A program made the translations under genes and the position numbers. Of a DNA stretch of 64,000 nt, positions 12,201 to 24,200 are shown piece after piece (position 1 is the stretch's first letter; every line of letters starts with the position of its first letter). The notes under the pieces were generated by a model that saw nothing but the letters and a program-made list of their open reading frames with translations, was not told the origin of the DNA and did not search any database. Source of the DNA: Branchinecta lynchi (lineage: Eukaryota > Arthropoda > Branchiopoda > Anostraca > Branchinectidae); contig JAKZAP010000016.1 in the NCBI GenBank assembly GCA_023053575.1, positions 16,820,030 to 16,884,029 on the forward strand, written 5' to 3'.

Positions 12201-15200
12201 AAAAAAAAAACATTGCTGGCAGCAGGTTGGAAGCATTTTGGACTTTTCGGAAAAGTTCGCCCAGCTTAAAACGAGTAAAATTTCAGTTTCATTCCTCTGG
12301 TCCTTTCTCGTTTTCGGGACCCCTTCTTCAACTCACATCCACCGCAGCCAGACGTAGTTGACTCCTACTAGAGGCGTGGCTTACCAACGGCAAAACGATC
12401 CCAAACCGAACGTCCCCAGCTGAAATGGATCAACAACCAAATATACTAATACTTTTGGGTGGGATTTTAAGGTTTACATCAGACACGGCATTCTTTCAAA
12501 GTGGATTAGTTCAAGACCAGAGCAGGAAATAACAGATTAAAATTGCATAGGTCTACAAATAATATCCCGAGCAATACTTGATCTTGAACTTCAATTGCTA
12601 TTTTTATCCACCATGGTAAAGGTAAAAATAAAGGCATTTCAATGATTTTTGCTTCTCCTTGTTTCACTCTTTTTGGGATCCCCAAACGTAAGTGGAGGGA
12701 TACCTATGACATCGCAAAAGCTGTCCGTCTGTCCGTCCGTGCGCGCTATAACTCTCGAAGGGAATGAGATATTTTGATGAAACTTGGTGTGAGGATTCAT
12801 TGGGTCCAGGGTAAGGTCAAGTTCGTAAATAGGCTCTGTAGCCCTAGATTTAGGGGTGGGGGAGTGGGGGATTTTTAAATAGCTAGGGGGTGGGGGATTT
12901 TTAAATAGCTAATGTGATTCTTGCCGTTCTCGTCCTCGCCGGACAAGTAGTTCGTCGGGAATCCAGCAAAAACCGGAAAGTTGGTTAAAAGCAAAATTTT
13001 CACTTGAAGTTGAACCACGATGGTGAAAACCATTTTCTCGCCGGACAACTAGTTCGCCCGGAATCCAGCCAAAACCGGAAAATGTGTTAAAAGCAAAAGT
13101 TTTATTAGATGACAGATTAAGGGGTAAGAAGAGAGGTGGAGTCTGTATATGACAATCATTTTTACACGGACGTTAGCCCGGAATCCGGTTGTAACCGGTT
13201 TTTTTTTTAAGTCAAATTTTTATTCAAAGTTGATTAGATGTTCTTTATAGGGATTTGACACTGGATGTGTTTCTGCATTTTTTGTTTGTTTGCTGGACTA
13301 GTAGTTTGCTCGGAATTCGGGCGAAACCGGAAACTGGGCAGAAGTAAAGCAGGAAGTCTCGGTCAGTATCGTCAAAATAGATATGACTTATAGAGGTATA
13401 TCTAAGAACTTCATTTTCTCTGATGATTAGCCTAACAAAGACAAGACCCTATTGTCTGAATCAAATCTTAGATTTTTGGGATCCCATCGACACCTTTGGT
13501 CTTGTTTAACCAGGTAATGCTTCCGCTTGTTCCCTCCGAGGAGATTATTGGTAAAAAAAAAACAATACAGGCTATGCATGTTGCTTTAAACGACCTAGAA
13601 CCTAGAACTAGCCTACTACTGAACCGTCACAAGCCCAGGACGAGGCCTATTACACTAAGTATTGTTAAAGGACCCCTCTTGCTAATTCTGCCTTTTATAA
13701 TATATTTAGCTCCCATATGGAACTATAAGCTTCTAAAATCCCCACCTTTCTCCATTGTTTCGTTTGGAAACTACGCATATTTAGCGCTTTTTCGGCCTTG
13801 CCGAGTTTTCCCGTCACCCAACGAAAAGCTTGCCGGAATCTTCATTGTCCGCTAATAGGTCTGTCACACATGAGGATGTGCCAACTCTCTGTTTATTACT
13901 TCTTTTATTTGCTTAGTTTTCTCACTTTTTAACAAAGGCACGTGCAGTTTTCAAATCTTTTGCGCCCAGCCGCCGCGTCGAAGAGCAGGAAGGCTGGATA
14001 TAATCCACAAGCGCTAACAACAGAATCGTTAGTTTCAGGTGGAAAATAATGGTATTTTCGAAAACCTTTTTTCTGACCCATTTATAGGGAAAAGATCATT
14101 TCTAGGAAGAGTTGTGCTTTAAGGAAAACGGTGCATATCTGAAGCAACTAGTCCCACGTCCGCTCTTCCCTGCCTATAAGGAATCATCTGTAGTGCAAAG
14201 TCGGACGTTGAAGACCAAGGCGAACTTAAAAAATCTTGGGGACGTTTTGCGACGGGGACGTTTTGCTTGGGACGGTTTGCCATCGGGACGTTTTGCCACG
14301 CGGATGTTTTGTCATGTTGACGTGACGTGACTGTACCGGCTTCTATGAGGACTACTGAGGGGGGGGGGGGAACTTTTCTTTAAGTACATTTGGGAAGCTA
14401 GGACGATGAAACTTGGCATGCGTATAAATGGCCTGAAACTAATGCCCACCAAAACCTTCCTTTCCCCGATTCAATCAACAGTCTGGGAGTGGAGGGAGGG
14501 AGACCCGTTATCTTCTGGCCCATGTTCGTTGCGAAAAGGGGGTTAACTGATATTTTGCGAAAGTGCTTCTGCTCAGGTGAAACCTGATGGGTGGTTCTAG
14601 CAAATGCCCCTCGATGGGACATTTATGTGTCCGAACCACCGGCGACCACGGTGGTGGGGGGGGGGTGCGAAATTTTACAACACACGTAGGGACCAAAGCT
14701 CTGGAAGGATATGATTGACAATACAGAGTAGGACACAGGCCATAGATGTTTGGACCAGATACGACCTCTCATGGGGGAGGCTGAGGGGGGGGGGGCTTGA
14801 AAATTTCTGTAAGCTCCTGTGTTCGACAGAAACTCTCTTTGTGCTTTTGGATCATAAGGACCGGGGAGAGTTGAACCACCCCCACCATCCCCGTTCATGG
14901 GCAAGTGGGCCCGTGACATTTTTTGACCCGTGAATTGAATCAGACTGGTATACATAGCTGGTATACTTGAGGAAAAAGGTGTAACTACGCATTTTGATGG
15001 GTCCCGACCTCCCCCCCTCCCGTTCATGGGCAGCTGGGCCCAGATTCCCTATGAGTTAAATTCGTCTATGACAGATCTCAAGTCCAACTCTTGTATATTT
15101 GGGGAGATATGTCTATGGACTAGGATTTGGTTTAACATCAACAATTTTTGAATACAGATCTTCAGTTAGACACATATATGGGACTTCAGGAATATATTCC

Positions 15201-18200
15201 TTGGATCAACTTCATACAATATCTATTTCTAATATTTGCCATGATTATCTATACAATAGTTTACCTTCAAATTTCTCTGGTATTTTTCCAACTAATTCCC
15301 AATTTCATAATTATCCAACCACTCATCGTTCAGATTTTTCGTGCGAATTTCGCCCTACGTCAAGAGCGAGTTTCAGCATCCGTCACACTGGGCCAAAAAT
15401 CTGGAACTCAATTCAAGTATCAGTGCGAGAATGTAGCAATAAGCGACAGTTTCTAAAATTACTGAAAAAAAATTTTACGACGCGTAGTTGAGCAATTTCT
15501 TTTGTTTTTGTTCTCTTTTTGTTGATGTCAAAATGTAGTTAGAAGACGGCTTTTTATTTTATTTTCGTTGTGCAACATTGTCAGTGCTAAAGTATGCCAC
15601 CAGGCATGTGCACTGGTCCGTGATTTTTATCTATGTTTGTTGTAATTAAATACTACTACTACTAAACAAATAAGACGACACGACGTACTTTAATCTTTGA
15701 TGAACAGTTGGAAACTGGACTGTTTTGTCATATGATCGATGATATGCCACGACAAAGGGGGCATTAGTCTGCTACGAATTGGTTTATTGCACTTGTTATT
15801 ACCTTGCTAATGGAAAAGGTTTAAAGGGTGGTACTGGCAGGCAGACCATTCAGTGTTCGAACAAATGCTATTTGTGCAAGATCTTCAACATTTCTTTGGA
15901 TTTATACTGGCGGTTTGTTTACATTTAAAGCTTTTAAAAGGGGGTGATTATAACGTTATTTCAATACTTGTTTGGTTACTGGGGAACAGAAATGTCTTGG
16001 TTCTGAAGCTGTTTGTATATAAATGTGATAAACATTTTACTTTTACACTCCACGTTAGAGCGCAATTGCGCACTTGTTACTAAAGAATGGTAAAGATATT
16101 TATGCCTACGAAACTTCTTTCAGGAACAGTAGACACCCAATTTGTTTCCATTTCGGTCTCAGCACTCTCAGCTCGTGTTTCTATGTCAAGATCGCACTTT
16201 CATTCAGGAAAACCGGGCCCCAGAAAATTTCCCTTTTTCACAAAATAGGTAGAAAAAAGGACATTAACTTTTTTCTGCTGCTTGGTATGCCAAATCTGAC
16301 CTCATTTTCAGTTTCAACTTGGCCTTTTGGATTGGCCGGACCGAAGTTCATTTCCAGAATAACAGACGACCACGGAAATTCTAATTCTTTTCCGAAAAAC
16401 GAAAAAAGGCACTTAAAGCGAAAAAAAGCGAAAAAACGCTTATATTGCATCTAGCCAGGATATTTAACTTTTGATATGTTTTTAATTTTTTTTTTCTCTA
16501 AAAGATGGTGTAAAAATCATTTCTGTTGCAATTTGTTTCGGGTCGACCTCTTTTCGGAGCTCATTTTCCTGTACTGCTAGTAGGTAATGTGCTTTCATAG
16601 CTTAGACACATTGCCAGAGGAATCGTTAAGGAGCTTTTTTCCTCCCGGAAAAATCCGAACACGAATTCAGCAACTTTTTGTCTGTGGTGGGGTATTGGAT
16701 GATCAGTGAACCTTCAAAGTCACTTAAAATATCTGATGTAATTTTAACTTCAATGCAACAACTTGAAATGAAAAAGATTCTTGGAAGTCTTACTCACCTG
16801 CGGTAAATTATTTGCATACCCACATAATGACTGCTGGAGGACTTCAAGATTTCCAGAAACGGGGTTTTGAAGGAGGCTAAGAAGTGCCGGACAGTCTCTC
16901 AGTGGCAGGCAGTTCCCTTGTGCTCTTCCAAGAAACTTGCAAGGAATTTGCCGTCTATTTCCTTGGTCGAACTCGTCAATGAACACGATAGAATCTGAGA
17001 AAAAAACTTTTATGTTGCCATGAAAACTATAATATAAATTTTCCCCATGAGGCCAGCCCTGCACACGTTAAATGTAGGATATCATACAAAGCACAACTGA
17101 AAAAGGTATCATATGTTTATCTCTCAGATCTGGGCTAGTCCTGATCGAATCTCCAGCTTTGGCTTGACAAAATCCTAGCCTCTCTTATATGTCACCATCA
17201 ATGCAATCGAAGATTAGATGCTGTTCCTTTCGTAATTAGAATCAAGACAGAAGTAAGAATGAAAGATAAAAAAAATAGAAATGAAAACAGAACGGCATTG
17301 CCCGTATGGAAATAATCCAAGTTGTACACGACATTTTTCCAATCGTAAACAATTATTTGTTTACGATTGGAAACAGTTGTGAGTTGTTATACGATTGCAA
17401 ACAGTTGTTAACAATCGTATTTTACTATCGAAACCGATTGTTTCCAATTGTTCTTTTACGATTGAAAACATCTGTTTCCAATTGCAGTTTTACGATAAAA
17501 AACAGGTGTTTCCGATCGTATTTTTACGATCGGACTGCAGGTTCTTTTTCAACACACCCTCAACCCCAGCCCTATGGCCTAAACTGTAGATTGTCGATAA
17601 GGTGAAGGACTTCGACTTCCCTCCAACTTTACCTAATGCATAATTTTCTGTGATTCAGTTCAGTCAATGATTTTAAGGAGCTATGTTTGTAATGTGCTAT
17701 ATACAGGAAAATATTTTTTCTTCAAAGTTATCGATTAAACGGCAGCAATCTAAAAAAAATACCAGATAACGCTTTAGCAGTATAGTGGGGGCTTTGAAAG
17801 CGAAAGCTGCTTCAGGGATATTTTGCGCTTCAAAGAAAAGTGAAAAATAGCAAAAAACACGGATGACAGCTCTCAACTTCAAGCATTCTCACGTCTTTCA
17901 CAGCTTTTGGAAGAAAAAAAAATCGTAAACAGTTGTAAATTACGATTGAAAACAGTTGTTTCCAATCGTTTACGATCGGAATATCAGATTCGGCGTTTCA
18001 GTTAAACTATTTTGATTGTTTACAACTAAAAAAATAATCAACTTTCCTATTACCGTTGTTAAGACTCAGGTCTGTATTTCACGACTTGAAAATAAAACCA
18101 ACTCTTTCCGATCGAAAACAATTGAAAACGATTGGAGACACCAGAAACTATTGTTTTGAATGGATACGAAAAAATTGTAAAATTACGATCGGAAACAACT

Positions 18201-21200
18201 GTTTCCAATTGTTAATAATTGTTTACAGTTATTATACAACTGTTTATAGTTGTTAACAATTAGTTACAGTTTTTTACCACTTAATTTCCGATCGAAAACA
18301 ACTAAAAACGATCGATATGTTTAATTTGTTTAATGACACTTGAAAACAACTATCGTAAACAGTTGCATAATTTACCTTTCAGAATTACCGTTTCAGTTAA
18401 ACTATTTTCACCGTTCACAACTCAACAAGATTAACTTTCCTACTACCGTTGTTAAATATAAGGTCTTCTTTCAGGACTTGAAAACCAAACCAACAATCGT
18501 AAAAACTTGTTCAATGACACTTGAAAAAAATAATCGTAAACAGTTATTGTTTACGATTGGGAAATTAGATTCATTGTTTCAGTTAAACTATTTTGATCGT
18601 TTACAACTCAACATAATTCAACTTCCCTAGTACCGTTGCTAAAAATCAGGTCTTGTTTCAGGATTTGAAAACCAAACCAACTGTTTTCGACTGAAAACAA
18701 CTGAAAACGATAGAAAACAACTGAAAACAATCGAAAACAGTTGTTCAATGACACTTGAAACAAGAGCTGGAAGCTCATATAGCACTTTCAAGGCTGGGTC
18801 AGAGGATGGAACTCGTTAATTCGTGGATTTGTTGTGACCATTAGTATGCAAAACTCTTGAGATAATAATGATAATGGGTCCTTAGAAGTCACGAGAATGT
18901 ATTCTTCGTACAAGCTATTTTATTTATGCATTTGGCCGTGATTATGTGAACTTTAAGGGCGCTAGAAATTCATCTTTAATGAACATCCTTGAAGCACAAA
19001 CGATGATAAGGTCATTGGAATCATAAAATGTATATTTTGCTCACAATTGTTGTTTGTACTTTAACAAACTCACTTGTAAGCGAAACCCTTGAGGAAAAAT
19101 GGTTAAAGTATTGTTTTTGACTTTTCGGTTAAGAACTCACTTTAAGGGTACTAAAAAATTAATTTTTGAGCAAAATCCTTGATTTAAAATTTATACTTTG
19201 CTTAAAAGTATGTTTTGTACTTTGTGGTTAGGATTAGTAATGTAAGGCTAGGATTAGTACTTGAAGGGATGGTCGGATCTGAGAAGTGACATTTTCTAAG
19301 CAAATCTGGTCAAGTTTTTATGTTCAAGCCAAGTTTCATCGCCCTAGCACATCTGGATGTAACTTAATTCGCGATCAATGGAATCTGGGACCCCCCCCCC
19401 CACCAAATCCCCTCACAGTGCCCGTCCCGGTCTGGTTTTGTCACTGATGTAGCCCTATCTAGTTTGTGTCCTTGTTCTTCTTACCAAGTTTCATCCTAAT
19501 CGCTCCACTCTAAGTGTGTCACAAGATTTCGGTTCCCCCTTCCCCCAGATTCATCGGATCCGGTCCAGACTTAAAATGGGACACCAGAAATACGAGGTCT
19601 TTCCAAGTATCAAGTTTAGTTAAGATCCAACCACTCATTAAAAAGTTATACATACCTCAAGATTCCAGATTCTCCCTCCCTCCACTCCCCCACGATGGTT
19701 GGGTTGGGGAACTGATTATTTCGAAGCCTATGGTGTCAAATCTAGCCAACTTTCATCGTCCTAGCACGTCTGCAAATACCTTAACTCTCGATAACCAGAA
19801 TTCCGTACTTCCCCCTTTATCTCCCCCACAGTGCCCAAATCCGATCCGGTTCTTTCGTGGACGTATCTAGTTCTTGTGCTTGTCCTTCCACCAATTTTTT
19901 TCACAAGCACCATCCGGTTCGGACTTTAAATGGGCCGCACGAGACAGGAGATCTTTCCAAATATCAAGTTTCGTTCAGATACGATCACCCGTTCCAAAGT
20001 TGTACATTCCTCACAATTCCGCATTCCCCCTCCCTCCACCCCCTCCTCCCTTCACTCCCCCGACGGTGGTCGGATCGGGAACTTGACTATTTCCAGGTTG
20101 ATCTGGTCGGATCTTTGACTTGAATGCCAAGTTCCATTGTCCTATCCCACCTGGAAGTAACTTAACTCTGTATGACCGGAATTCCGGAAACCCCCTCCAG
20201 CTCCCCCCACAGTGAACGAATCCGGTCCGGTTCTGTCAATGATGTACCTAAGGCTTGTGCTTGTTCCTCCCACCAAGTTTCATGCCGATTGCTCCACTCT
20301 AAGCTTGTGACACGATTTCGGGTTCCCCCCTCCGACTCTCCCCCCATTCATCGGATTCGGTCTGGACTTAAAATGGGACATCTGAAACATGATGTCTTCC
20401 CAAATATCAAGTTTAATTAAGCTCCGATTATCCGTTCGAAAGTTCTCATTGTCACTAAATTCCGGATTCCGGCTCCCCTCCCTCCCCCCGCGATGGTCGG
20501 ATCGGGCAAGTGACTATTTCCAAGTTAGTTTTTCTCGGGTCCCTAATATGCCTGCAAAGTTTTATCGTCCTAGCACGTCTGGAAGTACCCTAACTCACAA
20601 ACACCGGACTGACCGACCGGCCGACGGAAAAGTGATCGGTATATGGCACTTGGCCGGAAGGCAAGTACCATAAGAAACAACCGTAAACAGTTATTGTTTG
20701 CGATTAGGATATTAGATTCACTGTTTCAGTTAACCTATTTTGATCATTCACATCTCAACAAAAGTCAACTTCCCTACTACCGTTGCTAAAACTCCGGTCT
20801 TGTTTCAGGACTTGAAAACCAAACCAACTGTTTCCTATTGAAAACAGCTGAAAACGATTAAAACAACTGAAAACGATAGTAAACAGTTGTTCAGTGTCAC
20901 TTGAAACTTTTTTTTTTCGTAAATAGTCGACGAAAAATTACGATTGGAAACAACTGTTTCAAATTGTTTACGATTAGGATTTTAGATTCACTGTTTCAGT
21001 TAAGCTATTTATATCTTTTGACACCCCCCTGACTACCGTTGCTAAAAATCAGGACTTGAAACCCAAACCAACTGTTTCCGACTGAAAACAACTGAAACAG
21101 GTCGAACACAACTTCAAACGATCGGAAACAGTTGTTTAATGACACTTGAAAAAAACAATCGTAAATAGTTGTGAAAATTACGGCTAGAAACAGCTGATTT

Positions 21201-24200
21201 CAGATTCACCGTTTTAGCTAGAACTGAAAATAAATGAAAACGATCGAAAACTGTTAAAAACGATCGAGAACAACTGAAAACTATTGTAAACAGTTATTCA
21301 ATGACGCTTGAAAAAAACAATCGTAAACAGTTGAAAAAATTACGATCAGAAACAGTTGTTTGCAATCGTTTACGATTGGAATTTTAGATTCTCCGTTTCA
21401 ATTAAACTATTTTGATCGTTTACAAGTCAACAAAATTCAACTTCCCTACTACTTCCTTAACTTCCAATTGAAAACAACTAAAAACGATCGGAAACAACTG
21501 AAAACGATCGTAAACAGTTGTTTAATGACACTTGAAAAAAAAATCGTAAACAGTTGTGAAATTACGGCTGGAAACAGTTGTTTCCAATCGTTTACGAATC
21601 GGAATTTCAGATCCAGTGGTTCAATTAAACTAATTTGATCGTTTACAACTAAAAAAAAATCAACTTCCCTATTACCGTTATTAAAACTCAGGTCCGTATT
21701 TAACGACTTGAAAACAAAACAAACTGTGTCCGATCGAAAACATTTGAAAAGGATTGGAAACAAGTGAAAACGACACTTGAAAAAAACAATCGTAAACAGT
21801 TATAAAATTACAATTGGAAACAGTTGTATCCAATCGTTTACGATTGGGATTTCAGATTCACCATTTCAGTTAAACTCTTTTGATCGTTTACAACAACAAC
21901 AAAAATCAATTTCCCTATTACAGTTGTTAAAATTCAGGTCTGTATGTCACGACTTGAAAACAAAAAAACTGTTTTCAATCGAAATGAAAAGGATTAGGAA
22001 CAATTGAAAACAAGAACAGTAGAAAACGATTGGAAACAGTTGAAGTCGATCATTTGGAATGGATACGACCAAAAACAATCGGGAAATCACGATCGGAAAC
22101 AACTGTTTCCAATTGTTAACAACGGGAAATTCCAGTTGTTAACGATCGTAATCAATTGAAAACAATTATTTACGACTTAATTATTTCCATACGGATGAGA
22201 ACTTCGCGTCACTGGACCGTGTCCAGATGGTAAGCAAATTACAAACCTAAAGGAAATTAATTTATCTCTGTGTTTCTGACATTTTTACCAAAAAGGTTAA
22301 CGTTCTCACGATTTTTATAATTGAGTCAGTTTTAAGCAGAAAAAGTATATCCACCAAAGTAGACATTAACCATTTATTGTTTGATTATAACAATCGGTTG
22401 GCACTGGCAAAAATGAGGTACGATGAGTCACTTCAGTTACCAATTTAAGTACTTCTTCATTTTCGCCTCTTTTCTTTTGTGGAGGCATTTGGGCAGGCAT
22501 TGGAATCGGATCAGTAAACCGCTACAACAGATATAACACTAAGAGATCTAGATGATAATTAAAATAATCATTTCACTTTAAAAGACTTGCAGCCTATTCC
22601 ATGTTATTGACAAACCATGCTGGCCTTTGCGTCTTATTCACAAAACATGTTATGGTTATTATTTTAGGATAACCTTTTCCTTCTGATAAAAGAAGAACCT
22701 GCTCAGGCCACATTGTATTTAATAATTAACAATTGTATGCAAAGCTAAAGGCCATATTCAAGAAAATACATATAAAACAACAAAACAAAATAACTTTACA
22801 TGAACTAAACTTTGCCATCACTCTCTCGAAATTTCACCACATCATCAACAAATATGCAAATTTTGCATACAACGCTTGGTGTCGTGCTCTTTAAGATGTC
22901 AGGAAGTAATTATCAGGAAGTATTATGCCGTAGTATTTACTCAGTATGTCAGGAAAAACCACTACAGAATCCATCCGTAACTGCATCGAAAAAGCAAAAG
23001 TCCCTTTCAGTTAAATCTTTAAGACATCCGCGTATGAGCCAGGATGAACAAGACCTATAAGCTCAAATGGAACTTGCAAGTATACGCAGTAGGTAATGGT
23101 AACAGCTAAGATTCTTGCTGTATTGTGGCACAAACGATTTTGGAACTCTTGTCTTCATGGAAATGTATTGTTTATGTAAAAGTATGCTATGCACTTTGCG
23201 GTTGCAATGCGTAATTGAAAGGGGCTAGTAATCTGTTTTGTAAGCAAATACACTGGTACACAAATGATCATGGGCCCTTTGGTTATGAAAGTATATCATT
23301 TGCTCGAAAGTATTTTTTTTTTTTTTTTGCATTTTGCGGCTAAGATGCGCACTTTAAGAGGTTCAAACTGATTTGGGCACATATGATCATGGGCCCTTGA
23401 GGATCTTAAAAATGTTTAGTTTCTTAGAAACGAATAGTGTCTTAAAAAAAAAATGTTCCTGCTTTGCGGTAAAATTGGTGCTTTAAGTATGACGGAAAGT
23501 CATTTCTTGAGGCAAAAATTATCATAGGCGCTTGGAATCACGAAAATCAATCTTATGGTCAAAAGTATTTTTTCACTTTCTTAGTTAAGATACGCACTTC
23601 AGGGAGCTAAAGTTCGTATACTTGAGGTACAAATGATCATGGGCCCTTGGGGGGATATGAACTTGTTCGTGAGATCAGAAACACATGTTTTTGTGAAATG
23701 TCAAGTTTCCTTCGGATCTGACCAACCGTTCAAAAGTTTGGCATGAGATTCTGGTAGTCCGGATTCCAATTGCCTCCACTCCCCCGGAGATATTCGGATC
23801 GGGGAAATGACTACTTCCAAGCCAATCTTATCGGTTCTCCAACACATAAGGCTGAATTTCATTGTCCAAGTGCATCTTTAAGTACCTTGACTCACGAGCA
23901 CCGGATTTTCGGAGAACCCCTTCCAAGACCCCAACAGTGCGCCGATCCAATAATAGAACTTGTCCTTGTTCTTCGCACCAAGCTTCAACCCAGTCCCACC
24001 ACTCTAAGTCTGTTCCGAGATTTCCGACCCCTCCAATTCCCCCCCCCCCCAGAGTTACTGGATCCGGTCTGGATATGGAATGGAACATCCGCGACACGAG
24101 CTCTTTCCAACTGTCAAGTACCGTCTGTGTCCGAGGCCCCGTTCGAAAGTTTTGCTTGCCTAAGTCATATGTTTTGATAAGTCTGCCGAGTTTCATCGTC

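Larger units (their letters stand above)
11229..16797. other. Intron 2 of CLIP-SP
   Basis: Contains a GGGATCCC element (12669-13507), a minisatellite (14234-14310), G/C-run-rich sequence (14355-15060) and a LINE 3' fragment (15090-15662). Open frames at 11632-11874, 13496-13855 and 16074-16454 have no recognisable domain. 11380-12650 and 15670-16790 are otherwise blank to me. Confidence 0.5.

Noticed and set aside
13496..13855. 119-codon open frame on the plus strand
   Set aside because: Its start overlaps the end of a GGGATCCC repeat; no signal, domain or splice support.
16074..16454. 126-codon open frame
   Set aside because: Lys-rich low-complexity end and no recognisable family; intronic.
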